Shown: positions 15,397 to 24,390 of the stretch, one piece after another
How the letters are laid out: every line of letters starts with the position of its first letter
Numbering within the stretch: position 1 is the stretch's first letter
NCBI GenBank assembly: GCA_004557035.1
Contig: SFFB01000016.1
Location: 1-41,369 of the forward strand
Length of the DNA stretch: 41,369 bases
Source: Bacteroidales bacterium
GTDB taxonomy: Bacteria > Bacteroidota > Bacteroidia > Bacteroidales > Bacteroidaceae
Reading direction: 5' to 3'
Made by a program: the position numbers and the translations under genes
The notes under the pieces: generated by a model
Databases searched by the model: none
What the model was told of the DNA's origin: nothing
The model's input: the letters and a program-made list of their open reading frames with translations, nothing else

Positions 15397-17724
15397 TTAC
15401 AGTTTTGCTCCCGGCTCGATGCGCACAGCATGGGTGACGTTCTTTATCTCTTTGAGCGTCTTGCATATCCGCTCAACGTCGTCGGTGCCAGACACGGTAA
15501 CATCGAGCGTACCGTTGAAAATGCCGTCGTGAGTCTCAATGGTGATGCGGTTAATCTGACACTCGAGGTCAGTATGCAAGGCATCGGCTATGGCATACAG
15601 CACGCCCTTGCTGTCCACGCCTTTAATACGCAGGCGACAAACGAATGAGGGAGCACCGGGATGTACGTTCCAGCTGCAGGCTATGATGTCGTCGCCGTGG
15701 CGTGTCTTGTGCTTCATAGCCGTAGGACAACTGCGCAGGTGTATCTCTATCTGACCTTTGGGATTGATGTAGCCGAGGATGTCGTCGCCGGGGATGGGAC
15801 GGCAACAAGGGGCAATGACGCAACGCGAAAGGGTTTCGTCGTCGAGTACAAGGGTTTTCTTTTTGTTGAGGTTTCGGGCAAAGGTCTTGTTGTCTACGAC
15901 CTCGGTTGTGGCTGCGGCAGGTGTGTTTTGGGCGGGTTCGGGAGTGGATGGTGTAGACTTTCGGCCAATGGGGAAAGGTATGTAGCGTCTCCAACCGCTA
16001 CTCTGGCGGTGGGTGCCACGTATCTGGTCAATGTCGGCACTGCCCAAGGTGAAGTGTCCTTCGGCCAAAGCCACGCACAAGTCTTCACGCGAATTCAGTC
16101 CGTGGAGTCGGGCCAGACTATCCGTCATCTTGACATCGGCCTCAAGGTCGTTTTGCTTGGCAAAGTCAGTCAGAATGGCTTCGCCGCGCTTGACATTTTC
16201 TTTGCGTGCCTTGCGCAGATAGGCCTGTATCTTGTTGCGTGCCTTGGCGGTGGTAACAAAGTCGAGCCACTCTGCCTTGACGTTTTGTGTTTCGATAGTG
16301 ATAATCTCCACCTGGTCGCCGCTGCCGAGCTGGTGGTTGAGGGGTACAAGCTGGTGGTTGACTTTCGCACCAAAGCAGTGGGTACCCATGAAAGAATGAA
16401 TGGCAAAAGCGAAGTCGAGCACAGTAGAACCGGCGGGCATCTTCTTGATTTCACCTTTTGGCGTGAAGACGAGGATTTCGCCCACATAGAGTCCGAGTTT
16501 GATGGTGTCGAGCAGGTCGAGGGTGTCGGGTTGCGGGTCGTCGAGTATTTCTCTTATGGAACTGAGCCAGCGATCGAGCTCGCCTTCGTCATAGGGGGCG
16601 TCTTTGTCTTTATATTTCCAGTGGGCTGCAAAACCTTGCTCGGCAATGTCGTCCATACGGTCAGACCGTATCTGCACTTCAATCCATTTGCCCTGGCGGC
16701 TCATAAAGGTATTGTGTAGGGCCTGATAGCCGTTGGCTTTAGGTGCCGAGAGCCAGTCTCTGAAGCGTGTGGGATGGGGAGTGTAGATCTTGGTGAGGGC
16801 GCCATAGATGCGATAGCTTTCGTCTATCTCTGCAGAGCGATCGGATGGGGAGAAGATGATGCGGCACGCCAGAATGTCGTAGACTTCCTCAAAGGTAACG
16901 TGCTTCTTCTGCATCTTGTGCCAGATAGAATAGGGACTTTTGACGCGTGCCTTTATCTGGTAGCTCACGCCCAAGTTGTCGAGTGCCTCGGCAATGGGTT
17001 TGGTGAAGTCTGTAAAGATATTCTCACGCTCCGGGGCGGTCTCCTCAAGTCGTTTGGTCACCTCGGCATAGTCTTCAGGATGCTCATACTTGAAACTGAG
17101 GTTCTCGAGTTCGGTCTTGATCTTACCCAAGCCGAGACGGTCGGCAATGGGGGCGAAGATATAGATGGTTTCGCTTGCGATTTTGTATTGTTTGCGCGGC
17201 AGCATGCTCGAGAGCGTGCGCATATTGTGCAAGCGGTCGGCGATTTTAATAAGAATGACGCGGATGTCGTCGCTCATGGTGAGCAGCAGCTTCTTGAACG
17301 TCTCTGCCTGGAGCGAAGCCTGTTCGCCGAAGATGCCTCCCGAAATTTTGGTCAAGCCTTCCACGATGGCGGCCACCTTGTCGCCGAAGAGGTTGGCCAG
17401 GTCTTCGTTGGTATAGTCGGTATCTTCTTCAACGTCGTGAAGCAGGGCGGCACAGATAGACGTAGACCCAAGTCCTATTTCGCCGCACACAATTTGTGCC
17501 ACGGCTATGGGGTGGAGGATGTAAGGTTCGCCCGAGAGTCGCCTCACGCCTTTGTGGGCTTGCTTGGCAAAATTAAAAGCCTTGGTGATGACGTCTACCT
17601 TGCGACGGTGATTGGAGTTGAGATAGGTTTCTATGAGATGGTTGAACGCGGCCGAAATCATGGCCTCGTCTTTTGCCTCACCCGTTAACTCTTCAATATT
17701 GGTTTTGTGGTCTTTGTCGGTCAT
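15397..17724 (-). CDS. relA: Bifunctional (p)ppGpp synthetase/hydrolase (RelA/SpoT homologue)
   Basis: A 775-residue long RSH enzyme controlling the stringent response. The N-terminal HD hydrolase domain is intact (PYILHPIAVAQIV and ALLHDVEEDTDY, with HD at 96-97 and ED following). The synthetase domain contains ARVKSPYSIWHKMQ, DILACRIIF, GYQALHNTF and WIEVQIRSDRMDDIAEQGFA. Then come a TGS domain (LVFTPKGEIKKMPAGSTVLD), a cysteine-bearing zinc-finger/CC region (CVIAPCCRPIPGDDILG) and a C-terminal ACT domain. Both activities are expected. It lies last in the parA-parB-DUF5683-transglycosylase-relA/spoT run, which is common in Bacteroidales. The gene name is used in the broad sense, since spoT would fit as well. 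Confidence 0.95.
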   Translation of the reverse strand: MTDKDHKTNIEELTGEAKDEAMISAAFNHLIETYLNSNHRRKVDVITKAFNFAKQAHKGVRRLSGEPYILHPIAVAQIVCGEIGLGSTSICAALLHDVEEDTDYTNEDLANLFGDKVAAIVEGLTKISGGIFGEQASLQAETFKKLLLTMSDDIRVILIKIADRLHNMRTLSSMLPRKQYKIASETIYIFAPIADRLGLGKIKTELENLSFKYEHPEDYAEVTKRLEETAPERENIFTDFTKPIAEALDNLGVSYQIKARVKSPYSIWHKMQKKHVTFEEVYDILACRIIFSPSDRSAEIDESYRIYGALTKIYTPHPTRFRDWLSAPKANGYQALHNTFMSRQGKWIEVQIRSDRMDDIAEQGFAAHWKYKDKDAPYDEGELDRWLSSIREILDDPQPDTLDLLDTIKLGLYVGEILVFTPKGEIKKMPAGSTVLDFAFAIHSFMGTHCFGAKVNHQLVPLNHQLGSGDQVEIITIETQNVKAEWLDFVTTAKARNKIQAYLRKARKENVKRGEAILTDFAKQNDLEADVKMTDSLARLHGLNSREDLCVALAEGHFTLGSADIDQIRGTHRQSSGWRRYIPFPIGRKSTPSTPEPAQNTPAAATTEVVDNKTFARNLNKKKTLVLDDETLSRCVIAPCCRPIPGDDILGYINPKGQIEIHLRSCPTAMKHKTRHGDDIIACSWNVHPGAPSFVCRLRIKGVDSKGVLYAIADALHTDLECQINRITIETHDGIFNGTLDVTVSGTDDVERICKTLKEIKNVTHAVRIEPGAKL

Positions 17725-17776
17725 AGTTGCTTCGGCTTTTAATGAGGTGGATGTTGGCGGCAGAGCCGGCTGTCTG

Positions 17777-19060
17777 CTATTTCACACGGATTTTTTGTCC
17801 GGGCTTTATCATATTGCTCTTCATGGAGTTGAGTTTCTTGATTTTTTCCACGGTGGTGTTGTGACGGCGAGCCAATTCATAGAGCGAGTCTCCCGATTTG
17901 ATGGTCACGGAAGAGCCTTTGCCCTTGGTTTTCTTGGCGTTTTTGCTTTGCCGAGCCTGGCGTTTGGCATTGTTGCTGGCCTGACGGCTGTTGGTTTTGG
18001 TCGTGGTTCGCTGGGCCACTCGTGTGTCTGCCTTTGCCGGGACGGCCTTGGGCACGCTGGCCAGATAAACGTCGGCTTTGTAGTTGTAGACGCTGTCGCC
18101 GAGTTCGAGCAGGGCGAGTGTCTTGTCGGCCGGCAGGCGCAGAGCACAAGGTTCGGGACGGCCGCCGGGAATGATGTCGGTGAGGTATTGGGGATTGAGC
18201 AAGCGTATTTGCGCGCTGTCAACGCCTGTAAGGGCGGCGATTTGCCCCACGTGGAGATTGCGCTCCACCATGATGGTGTCGGTCTCGGCCGGCAGGGTAG
18301 CTTCTTGTGGCTGAATGCTGTGCTGGCAATAATAGTTCATCACGTAGTTGGCCGCGATGAAAGCAGGCACATAGCCACGCGTCTCCTGGGGCAGGTAGGG
18401 ATAAATGGTCCAATAGTCTTTGATACCATCGGCCCGGCGAATGGCTTTGTTCACATTGGTGGGGCCACAATTATAAGCGGCCAGGGCGAGCATCCAGTTG
18501 CCGTAGGTGTTGTAAAGGTCGCTCAGATAGCGCGCTGCAGCACGCGTGGACTTGACCGGGTCGCGCCGCTCGTCGACGAGGCTGTTGACCGTGAGGTCAT
18601 ACTTGCGGGCTGTGGGCAGCATAAACTGCCAGAGACCGACGGCTCCGGCACGGCTCACGGCACTGGGATCAAGACCCGACTCGATGACGGGCAGATATTT
18701 CAGTTCGAGCGGCAGGCCCTCGAGATCGAGTGCTTCTTCAAAGAGCGGAATATAGAACTGCCCCTGACCGAGCATATACGACACAGACGGACTGAGGCGG
18801 CCGGTGTATTGCTCGATGTAGTCTCTGACCACTTGGTTATAGGGCATATCGATGACCGTGGGCAGGCGTTTGAGTCGCTCGCGGTAGACGTCGTCGGTGG
18901 TCTTTGTGGTGTCAACGGCAACGGGCGACGCAGTCTCTGCCTGCAGGTATCCGACGGAGTGGGTCAGTTCGGGCAGATTGGCGTCGTCGTTGTTTTGGGC
19001 GCCCGTGGTGGTGGCCAGGGCGGCCAAGGTGAGTGAGAAGATATATCTTAAAGATTTCAT
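17777..19060 (-). CDS. MltD-like lytic transglycosylase with C-terminal LysM
   Basis: A 427-residue envelope enzyme that cleaves peptidoglycan glycan strands. The start at 19060 gives a signal peptide (MKSLRYIFSLTLAALATTTG, cleavage after GAQ); the longer frame would overlap the upstream stop. The SLT domain has the catalytic Glu127 in LPVIESGLDPSAVSR, then GAVGLWQFMLPTARKYDLTV, RDPVKSTRAAARYL and ALAAYNCGPTNV. A Lys/Gln/Asn-rich basic linker leads to a LysM motif at the end (VTIKSGDSLYELARRHNTTV then KIKKLNSMKSNMIKPGQKIR). MltD usually carries two or more LysM motifs; one clear C-terminal copy is seen, plus a weak LysM-like piece (NLHVGQIAALTGVDSAQIRL). Confidence 0.9.
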   Translation of the reverse strand: MKSLRYIFSLTLAALATTTGAQNNDDANLPELTHSVGYLQAETASPVAVDTTKTTDDVYRERLKRLPTVIDMPYNQVVRDYIEQYTGRLSPSVSYMLGQGQFYIPLFEEALDLEGLPLELKYLPVIESGLDPSAVSRAGAVGLWQFMLPTARKYDLTVNSLVDERRDPVKSTRAAARYLSDLYNTYGNWMLALAAYNCGPTNVNKAIRRADGIKDYWTIYPYLPQETRGYVPAFIAANYVMNYYCQHSIQPQEATLPAETDTIMVERNLHVGQIAALTGVDSAQIRLLNPQYLTDIIPGGRPEPCALRLPADKTLALLELGDSVYNYKADVYLASVPKAVPAKADTRVAQRTTTKTNSRQASNNAKRQARQSKNAKKTKGKGSSVTIKSGDSLYELARRHNTTVEKIKKLNSMKSNMIKPGQKIRVK

Positions 19061-19095
19061 ACGATGGGAGTTTTGTGGTAAGGCTCTGCCCTTGG

Positions 19096-19899
19096 TCAGA
19101 AGCTCAGACTGCACCCCACGCCATAGGCGCCCTGCCCGCGTGTGGAAAGTGTGCCTTGCGGTGGGTTGATGACAGCAGGCGCCAGGCGCATAGTGAGGTC
19201 GGGCGTGATGTCGAACTCAGAGAGTTGGGCGTCGACATAGGCGTCGATGACCGAGAGCAAGTAGACGCCGACGAAGCAGAAGGCGCTCAGGTCGCGGTAG
19301 CGGCGGTAGTAGTCTTTCTTGCGTTTGAAGAGGCTCTTGAACTGCTCTTCGCGGCCGGTGATATCATATCGGGGCGGCAACATGTCGAGGTAGCTCTTCG
19401 TGTTGGGGTCGTCGTCCATGATGTCGAGATAGGCCTGCGAATAGTCGCGATACATCTGGCTGTTCCACATAAAGGCGTAGGTGCAACCGAGAAATCCGCC
19501 GTAGATGATGGGCAGTTTCCAATATTTGCGGTTATAGATTTGGCCGGCACCGGGCAAGACGAGCGAGAGCCAAAGTGCCCTTTTGGGGTCGGGCACAAAG
19601 CGTACGGGCTTTTGGGCTTTCATCTCTTTCTCGGTCTGCCGTAGCTGGATGGTGTCTACGTCGACTTTGGCCATCAGCGTGTCGGTCACGGCAAGCGGCA
19701 TCACGCTGTCGGTCGTGGCCGAGTCGGTCTGTATTGTCATCGACAGGCCATTCTGTGGCCAATCGAAGGCACACGATGCCCTCTGACTGGTGGCAGCCAC
19801 GGCCCATACCGGAACGAGCAACCACGCCACCAAGGCCAGGCAGCGTTTGGTCCATTTGTTGGCCGCGCGGGCGGCTCGTGTGTCAATGTCTGATTTCAT
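19096..19899 (-). CDS. DUF5683 domain protein
   Basis: A 267-residue envelope protein with an N-terminal hydrophobic segment (KRCLALVAWLLVPVWAVAAT) that may be a signal peptide. The DUF5683 region begins at KRALWLSLVLPGAGQIYNRK, followed by YWKLPIIYGGFLGCTYAFMW, a charged stretch with repeated Tyr/Arg (FKRKKDYYRRYRDLSAF) and the membrane segment FVGVYLLSVIDAYVDAQL. The function is unknown. It is a steady partner of parB and the transglycosylase in Bacteroidales. Its start overlaps the end of parB by 17 bp, which indicates translational coupling. Confidence 0.88.
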   Translation of the reverse strand: MKSDIDTRAARAANKWTKRCLALVAWLLVPVWAVAATSQRASCAFDWPQNGLSMTIQTDSATTDSVMPLAVTDTLMAKVDVDTIQLRQTEKEMKAQKPVRFVPDPKRALWLSLVLPGAGQIYNRKYWKLPIIYGGFLGCTYAFMWNSQMYRDYSQAYLDIMDDDPNTKSYLDMLPPRYDITGREEQFKSLFKRKKDYYRRYRDLSAFCFVGVYLLSVIDAYVDAQLSEFDITPDLTMRLAPAVINPPQGTLSTRGQGAYGVGCSLSF

Positions 19900-20782
19900 C
19901 GAGGAGCGCCACGAGTCTTTCGAGTTCGTCGTCAGAGTCGAACGTGATGGATATTTTGCCTTTGCCGCGTGCCGAGCGCGTCATTTGCACTTTGGTCTTA
20001 AAGAATTCGGAGAGTTTGGAAGTGAGCATCTTGTACTCTTCGGGGAGTTTGACGCGGCCCGCGTCGGGTTTGTCTTTGTCTGAAGGATCTTCGTCGGCAG
20101 CGGCCTGCTTCATGGCACTGACGAGTTCTTCCACCTGGCGCACGGAATAGCCTTTGGCCTTGATTTCTCTGAAGAGTTTCACCTGCTCAGAGGGTTTGTC
20201 GAGCGAGAGCAAGGCGCGGGCATGGCCGTTGTCCACCTCGCGGTTTTTAAGCGCCACCTGCACCTGTGCCGGCAGTTTGAGCAGACGCAGGAAGTTGGCA
20301 ATCGTGGCGCGTTTCTTGCCTACGCGCTCGGCGAGTTGCTCTTGCGTGAGATGACACACGTCGATGAGGTTTTTATAGGCCAGGGCTATTTCGATGGCGT
20401 TGAGGTCTTCGCGTTGTATGTTTTCGACCAAGGCCATCTGCATCATGTTCTCGTCGTCGGCCGAGCGGATATAGGCCGGTATGGTCTTGAGTCCGGCACG
20501 CTGTCCGGCACGCCAGCGCCGCTCGCCGGCAATGATCTGATAGCGGCCGCCGGGCATTTCTCTCAGCGTGATGGGCTGGATGATGCCTATCTGTTTGATG
20601 CTCTCGGCCAACTCGCCGAGGGCCACGTCGTCAAATTCGCGGCGAGGCTGGTTGGGGTTGGCGTCGATGCGGTCAATATCAATCTCGCCCACCGACGTAG
20701 AGCCACCGATGAGGGGTTCTTCAGAAGAGATGAGCGCATCGAGACCGCGACCGAGGGCGGGCATTTTGGATTTTCCGGTCAT
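19883..20782 (-). CDS. parB: Chromosome partitioning protein ParB (Spo0J)
   Basis: A 299-residue CTPase clamp that loads at parS sites and spreads over the origin region. The N-terminus has the ParA-interacting box LGRGLDALISS (10-20). The ParB/Srx core holds PNQPRREFDD and GERRWRA (86-92), with VENIQREDLNAIE following. The helix-turn-helix is about LTQEQLAERVGKKRATIANF (144-163). The C-terminal dimer domain ends LERLVALLDEIRH. It follows parA by 12 bp and overlaps the DUF5683 gene. No parS palindrome was seen by eye in the window. Confidence 0.97.
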   Translation of the reverse strand: MTGKSKMPALGRGLDALISSEEPLIGGSTSVGEIDIDRIDANPNQPRREFDDVALGELAESIKQIGIIQPITLREMPGGRYQIIAGERRWRAGQRAGLKTIPAYIRSADDENMMQMALVENIQREDLNAIEIALAYKNLIDVCHLTQEQLAERVGKKRATIANFLRLLKLPAQVQVALKNREVDNGHARALLSLDKPSEQVKLFREIKAKGYSVRQVEELVSAMKQAAADEDPSDKDKPDAGRVKLPEEYKMLTSKLSEFFKTKVQMTRSARGKGKISITFDSDDELERLVALLDEIRH

Positions 20783-20794
20783 AGGGCTGCGGGC

Positions 20795-21556
20795 TTAGTT
20801 TTTGTTGATGATCTCTCGTGCCAGTGCCAGATAGTTTTTGGCGCCTGTCGAGGTGGCGTCGTAGAGTATGGCAGGCAGGCCGTGGCTGGGGGCTTCCGAG
20901 AGTTTGACGTTGCGCTGGATGACGTTCTTGAAGACCAGCTCCTGGAAGTGCCTTTTCACCTCGTCGTAGATTTGGTTGGCGAGCTTCAGGCGCGAGTCGT
21001 ACATCGTGAGCAAGAAGCCTTCGATTTCGAGCGCGGGATTGAGTTTTTTCTTGATGAGTTTGATGGTGCCGAGCAACTTGCTGATGCCCTCAAGGGCAAA
21101 GTATTCGCACTGTACGGGTATGATGACCGAACCAGCGGCTGTGAGCGAGGCCACGGTGATGAGTCCGAGCGACGGCGAGCAGTCAATGAGCGTATAGTCG
21201 TAATCGTCGGCCACCGAGGCAAGCATATTCTTGAGGATATACTCTCTCTGAGGGAGGTTGAGCATCTCCACTTCGGCACCCACGAGGTCGATGTGCGAAG
21301 GCACGATGTCGAGGTGGAGCGTGTCGGTGGTGTAGACGGCTTCTTTGACGTCGCATCGGCCCACGAGGCAGTCATAGATGGAGCGGTCGGTGTGGTTGAT
21401 GTCTACGCCGAGGCCCGACGAAGCGTTGGCTTGGGGGTCGGCATCAATCACGAGCACCCTCTTTTCAAGTGTGGCGAGCGACGCGGCAAGGTTGATGGCC
21501 GTGGTGGTTTTTCCCACACCGCCTTTCTGGTTGGCAATTGCAATGATTTTTCCCAT
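20795..21556 (-). CDS. parA: Chromosome partitioning ATPase ParA (Soj)
   Basis: A 253-residue deviant Walker ATPase that moves ParB-bound origins over the nucleoid. The deviant Walker A is KGGVGKTT (10-17) with the signature lysine. Other marks are VLVIDADPQANASSGLGVD, DYTLIDCSPSLGLITVASLT and VIIPVQCEYFALEGISKLLG. There is no N-terminal DNA-binding extension, so this is the short chromosomal type. It is the first gene of the long minus-strand run, with a -7 box about 155 bp upstream. Confidence 0.97.
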   Translation of the reverse strand: MGKIIAIANQKGGVGKTTTAINLAASLATLEKRVLVIDADPQANASSGLGVDINHTDRSIYDCLVGRCDVKEAVYTTDTLHLDIVPSHIDLVGAEVEMLNLPQREYILKNMLASVADDYDYTLIDCSPSLGLITVASLTAAGSVIIPVQCEYFALEGISKLLGTIKLIKKKLNPALEIEGFLLTMYDSRLKLANQIYDEVKRHFQELVFKNVIQRNVKLSEAPSHGLPAILYDATSTGAKNYLALAREIINKN

Positions 21557-21709
21557 AGAAGTCTGTTGATGAAAGGTTTGGAAGGCACGGATGTGGTCGC
21601 CGACCGGATTCGTGAGTCATTCCTCCCCTTGCCTGTTCTCTGCACTGTGTTTGAGTAGCCGCGCCCTATCGGAAACGCGCCACTTCGCAAGAGTGTCTAA
21701 GGCGTGGGG

Positions 21710-21717
21710 CAAAGTTA
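21710..21717 (-). promoter_or_regulatory. Candidate -7 element of the parA promoter
   Basis: On the minus strand TAACTTTG (21717-21710) fits TAnnTTTG exactly. No clear TTTG is found 19-21 bp upstream, so only the -7 box is supported. Transcription would begin near 21703 with a leader of about 147 nt before parA. The stretch from 21718 to 22080 has no supportable gene; 21955-22030 is conspicuously A+T-rich. Confidence 0.45.
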
Positions 21718-22104
21718 GCAATTATTTTTCGTACACAGCGCGCCAACAGGCCGGTGTTTTCTCGCGCCTGCCGCAGTCTGAGGGGCTTTGGGCGCTATGT
21801 CTGTCGGCCTTACTGCCCCTACGGCCGCCGGATATCAGTGGCGCTGAGACGGTGGCGTTTTGTTCAAGAAGGCGGGTCGGGGATGACGGCCTCTCAGTGT
21901 TTTTCAAAATCATTGGGACTATTTCACAAAAACACCGCAAACTGTCAAAGAATTTAAATGGATAGATCAAAACCTTCTTATTCTATTGATAAACAATACT
22001 TTATATATTAAAAAACCTCTTCCATTAGGCTAAAAGTTGCGTGAATGGCCAATAATCGTTCCGCTCATAGGCTTTGAAACGGCCCGGAATAGGGCGCGGA
22101 TTTT

Positions 22105-22146
22105 CTGTCCTTATGCCAAGAAAAACTGTCCTTATGCCCGTAGCGG
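22105..22146 (+). repeat. 21-bp tandem repeat, two units (cassette C)
   Basis: CTGTCCTTAT occurs at 22105-22114 and again at 22126-22135, a period of exactly 21 bp. The unit continues GCCAAGAAAAA in the first copy and GCCCGTAGCGG in the second. A possible degenerate third unit starts at 22147 (CCGGAAAGTC). In cassettes A and C the repeat reads toward the terminator hairpin; in cassette B it reads away from it. Confidence 0.8.
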
Positions 22147-22158
22147 CCGGAAAGTCAC

Positions 22159-22179
22159 AAAAAAAGCCCCGAAGGGCCT
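22159..22179 (-). terminator. Terminator hairpin of cassette C (UUCG loop)
   Basis: On the minus strand, GCCC (22177-22174) and GGGC (22169-22166) enclose a TTCG tetraloop, extended by an A-T and a G-T pair, and are followed by seven T (22165-22159). It stops transcripts coming leftward from the promoter at 22199-22231. No protein gene lies upstream of it on this strand. Confidence 0.65.
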
Positions 22180-22198
22180 GCATTGTATTTCCTTTTCA

Positions 22199-22231
22199 CA
22201 AATATACCTCCCCAAAGCCACGCGGCCAAAA
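22199..22231 (-). promoter_or_regulatory. Promoter of repeat cassette C
   Basis: On the minus strand TTTTG (22231-22227), 20 bases, TATATTTG (22206-22199): a full match to the Bacteroidetes consensus. The predicted start is near 22192 and the terminator T-run ends at 22159, so the product would be about 34 nt. Confidence 0.6.
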
Positions 22232-22272
22232 GACAAAAAGGGCCTCGGACGCTCAGCTTGGGCCGTGGAGTT

Positions 22273-22303
22273 TTTGACTGCGGCGATATTTTTAGTAATT
22301 TTG
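22273..22303 (+). promoter_or_regulatory. Promoter for surE (and following genes)
   Basis: TTTG (22273-22276), 19 bases, TAATTTTG (22296-22303): a complete match to TTTG-N19-TAnnTTTG. Transcription should start near 22310, about 47 nt before the surE ATG. It probably drives surE-lpxB-aroA and the genes behind them. Confidence 0.75.
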
Positions 22304-22356
22304 CTCTCTATAGTGGCTCAAGGCTTCAACGCCGGCTCACGCCTCATTCAGACTCT

Positions 22357-23115
22357 ATGGAAAAACCCTATATTCTCATTTCAAACGACGACGGCATCTC
22401 TGCTCCGGGACTCAATTTTCTCGTCGAAACGCTACGGCCTCACGCCGACTTGCTCGTGGTGGCTCCCGACGGGCCGCGCTCAGGGATGTCTATGTCGATA
22501 ACCTCGCGCGACCCACTGCGCTACCGCAAGGTGGAAGAGAGCGACGGGCTCACCCGTTACAGTGCCAGCGGCACACCGGCCGACTGCATCAAGATGGCGC
22601 TCAACCGCTTCATCAAGCGGCGGCCCGACCTCATCATCGGTGGCATCAACCACGGCGACAACTCGTCGGTCAACGCCCACTATTCGGGCACAATGGGTGT
22701 GGCCATCGAGGGCGGTTTGCAGGGTTATCCCAGCGTGGCCTTCTCGCTCTGCAACATACGTCACGATGCCGACTTCACGCCAATGGCGCCCTATCTGGTC
22801 GACCTCACTTTCAAGGCCATCGCTATGGGCATGCCGGCTATGACTTGCCTTAACATCAACTTCCCCGACGGCGGCCACTACAATGGCGTGAAAGTTTGCC
22901 GTATGGCCCACAGCCGTTGGGTCAACGAGATTGTGGCTTGCAAGCATCCTCACGGCGGCGAGTATTTTTGGCTGGGCGGCGAATGTGAAGAGCTCGAACC
23001 GGAGGCCGAAGACACCGACCGCTGGGCCTTGGCCCACGGCTACGTGGCCATCACGCCGACCACGCTCGACGTCACGGCCTACGGCCTCATAGACGTGATG
23101 CGCTCACTGCTCTGA
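22357..23115 (+). CDS. surE: 5'/3'-nucleotidase SurE
   Basis: A 252-residue metal-dependent survival protein that dephosphorylates nucleoside 5'- and 3'-monophosphates. The start at 22357 is chosen because the family begins exactly at MEKPYILISNDDG; the open frame runs further upstream through the promoter and is not coding there. The metal ligands are NDDG (10-13) and the Asn in GGINHGDNSSVNAHYSGTMG. APDGPRSGMSMSIT and YSASGTPADCIKMAL are also typical. It lies 88 bp before lpxB, an arrangement frequent in Bacteroidales. Confidence 0.95.
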   Translation: MEKPYILISNDDGISAPGLNFLVETLRPHADLLVVAPDGPRSGMSMSITSRDPLRYRKVEESDGLTRYSASGTPADCIKMALNRFIKRRPDLIIGGINHGDNSSVNAHYSGTMGVAIEGGLQGYPSVAFSLCNIRHDADFTPMAPYLVDLTFKAIAMGMPAMTCLNINFPDGGHYNGVKVCRMAHSRWVNEIVACKHPHGGEYFWLGGECEELEPEAEDTDRWALAHGYVAITPTTLDVTAYGLIDVMRSLL

Positions 23116-23203
23116 CCAGCGAAAAGCCTCCCGCGCGCGTGCGCGTATATATTATAGGAGTGTTTGAGGCTCCAAAACTTTCTTCTTCCCCCACCCCACT
23201 GCC

Positions 23204-24379
23204 ATGAAATATTTCTTGATTGCCGGCGAAGCCAGCGGCGACCTCCATGCCGCCCGACTAATGAAAGCCCTCAAGGCCAAAGACGCCCAAGCCGAGTTCC
23301 GCTTCATCGGCGGCGACGAGATGTCGGCCGTGAGCGACGGGCGGTTTCGCCATTTCAGCACCCTGGCCTTTATGGGGTTTATCCCTGTCATCTGCCACCT
23401 GCGCACCATCTTGCGCGGCATGGTGGAGTGTCGCCGCGAGATTGAGACTTGGCGACCCGATGCCGTGATTTTGGTGGACTATCCGGGGTTCAACATGAAG
23501 ATGGCGCGACACGTGACGCGCAAAGCCCTTTGTCCGGTCTACTATTATATTGCCCCCAAAGTCTGGGCCTGGAAAGAGCATCGCGTCAAGGCTCTGCGCC
23601 GCGACGTGAACCATCTCTATCTCATCTTGCCCTTTGAAACGGACTTTTTCGTCAAAAAGCACGGGCTGAAGGCTACTTACGTAGGCAACCCGACGCGAGA
23701 CGAAATCGCCGAATACCTTCAGGCGCATCCCCGCCGCTCACCCCGCCGGGGACTGGTGGCACTGCTGCCGGGCTCGCGCCAACAAGAAATCAAAGACAAC
23801 CTCTCGCGTATGGTCAAGGCGGCACGGGCCGTTGACCAAGAGCGACAGGCCGCTAACCCCGACCAGCCGCGCCTGCATTTGGTGGTGGCCGCAGCGCCGT
23901 CGGTGCCGCTTTCGCTCTATGAAGAAGTGCTCCGCCAAGGCGGCGTGGCACCCACTGACGCCGACATCGTATGTGGAGAGACGTGGCGCATACTCTCAGA
24001 GGCCGAAACCGCCATGGTGACCAGCGGCACCGCCACGCTCGAGACGGCACTCTTCGGGGTGCCACAGGTGGTGTGCTACCACGTGGCTGCCGGACCACTG
24101 GTGTCACTGCTTCGCAAATGGTTGCTCCACGTGCCGTTTGTCTCGCTCGTCAATCTGATTTGTGGCCGAGAGGCGGTGCGCGAACTGGTGGCCGGCAACA
24201 TGACGCCCCGAACCCTCCGCGAGGGACTGGCAGAAATCTTGCCCGGTGGCAGCCGACGCGAAGCCGTATTGGCCGGTTACGCTGAACTGGAAACGAAAAT
24301 CGGACAACCCGGAGCGCCCGACCGCTGCGCCGAAGACATCATCAAAAAACTAAACGCCGACGCCACGACAAAAGGCTAA
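23204..24379 (+). CDS. lpxB: Lipid-A-disaccharide synthase
   Basis: GT19 glycosyltransferase that joins UDP-diacylglucosamine and lipid X to make the lipid A disaccharide at the inner membrane. Marks over its 391 residues are GEASGDLHAARLMKAL (8-23), FIGGDEM, VDYPGFNMKMARH, YYIAPKVWAWKEHRV, VGNPTRDEI, ALLPGSRQQEIKDNL and VTSGTATLETALFGVPQVVC. All catalytic segments are present. A non-coding 88 bp separates it from surE; aroA starts 11 bp after its stop. Confidence 0.96.
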   Translation: MKYFLIAGEASGDLHAARLMKALKAKDAQAEFRFIGGDEMSAVSDGRFRHFSTLAFMGFIPVICHLRTILRGMVECRREIETWRPDAVILVDYPGFNMKMARHVTRKALCPVYYYIAPKVWAWKEHRVKALRRDVNHLYLILPFETDFFVKKHGLKATYVGNPTRDEIAEYLQAHPRRSPRRGLVALLPGSRQQEIKDNLSRMVKAARAVDQERQAANPDQPRLHLVVAAAPSVPLSLYEEVLRQGGVAPTDADIVCGETWRILSEAETAMVTSGTATLETALFGVPQVVCYHVAAGPLVSLLRKWLLHVPFVSLVNLICGREAVRELVAGNMTPRTLREGLAEILPGGSRREAVLAGYAELETKIGQPGAPDRCAEDIIKKLNADATTKG

Positions 24380-24390
24380 ACACCCACTGT

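Noticed and set aside
21557..22356. Possible replication origin in the A+T-rich parA-surE gap with divergent genes
   Set aside because: No TTATCCACA-type DnaA boxes, no dnaA, and the base skew follows the coding strand on both sides and so gives no independent support.
19883..24120. Possible parS sites near parAB (several CCACGTG-containing stretches, for example near 18250, 24080 and 24128)
   Set aside because: All lie inside coding regions and none is a full palindrome of the TGTTCCACGTGGAACA kind.
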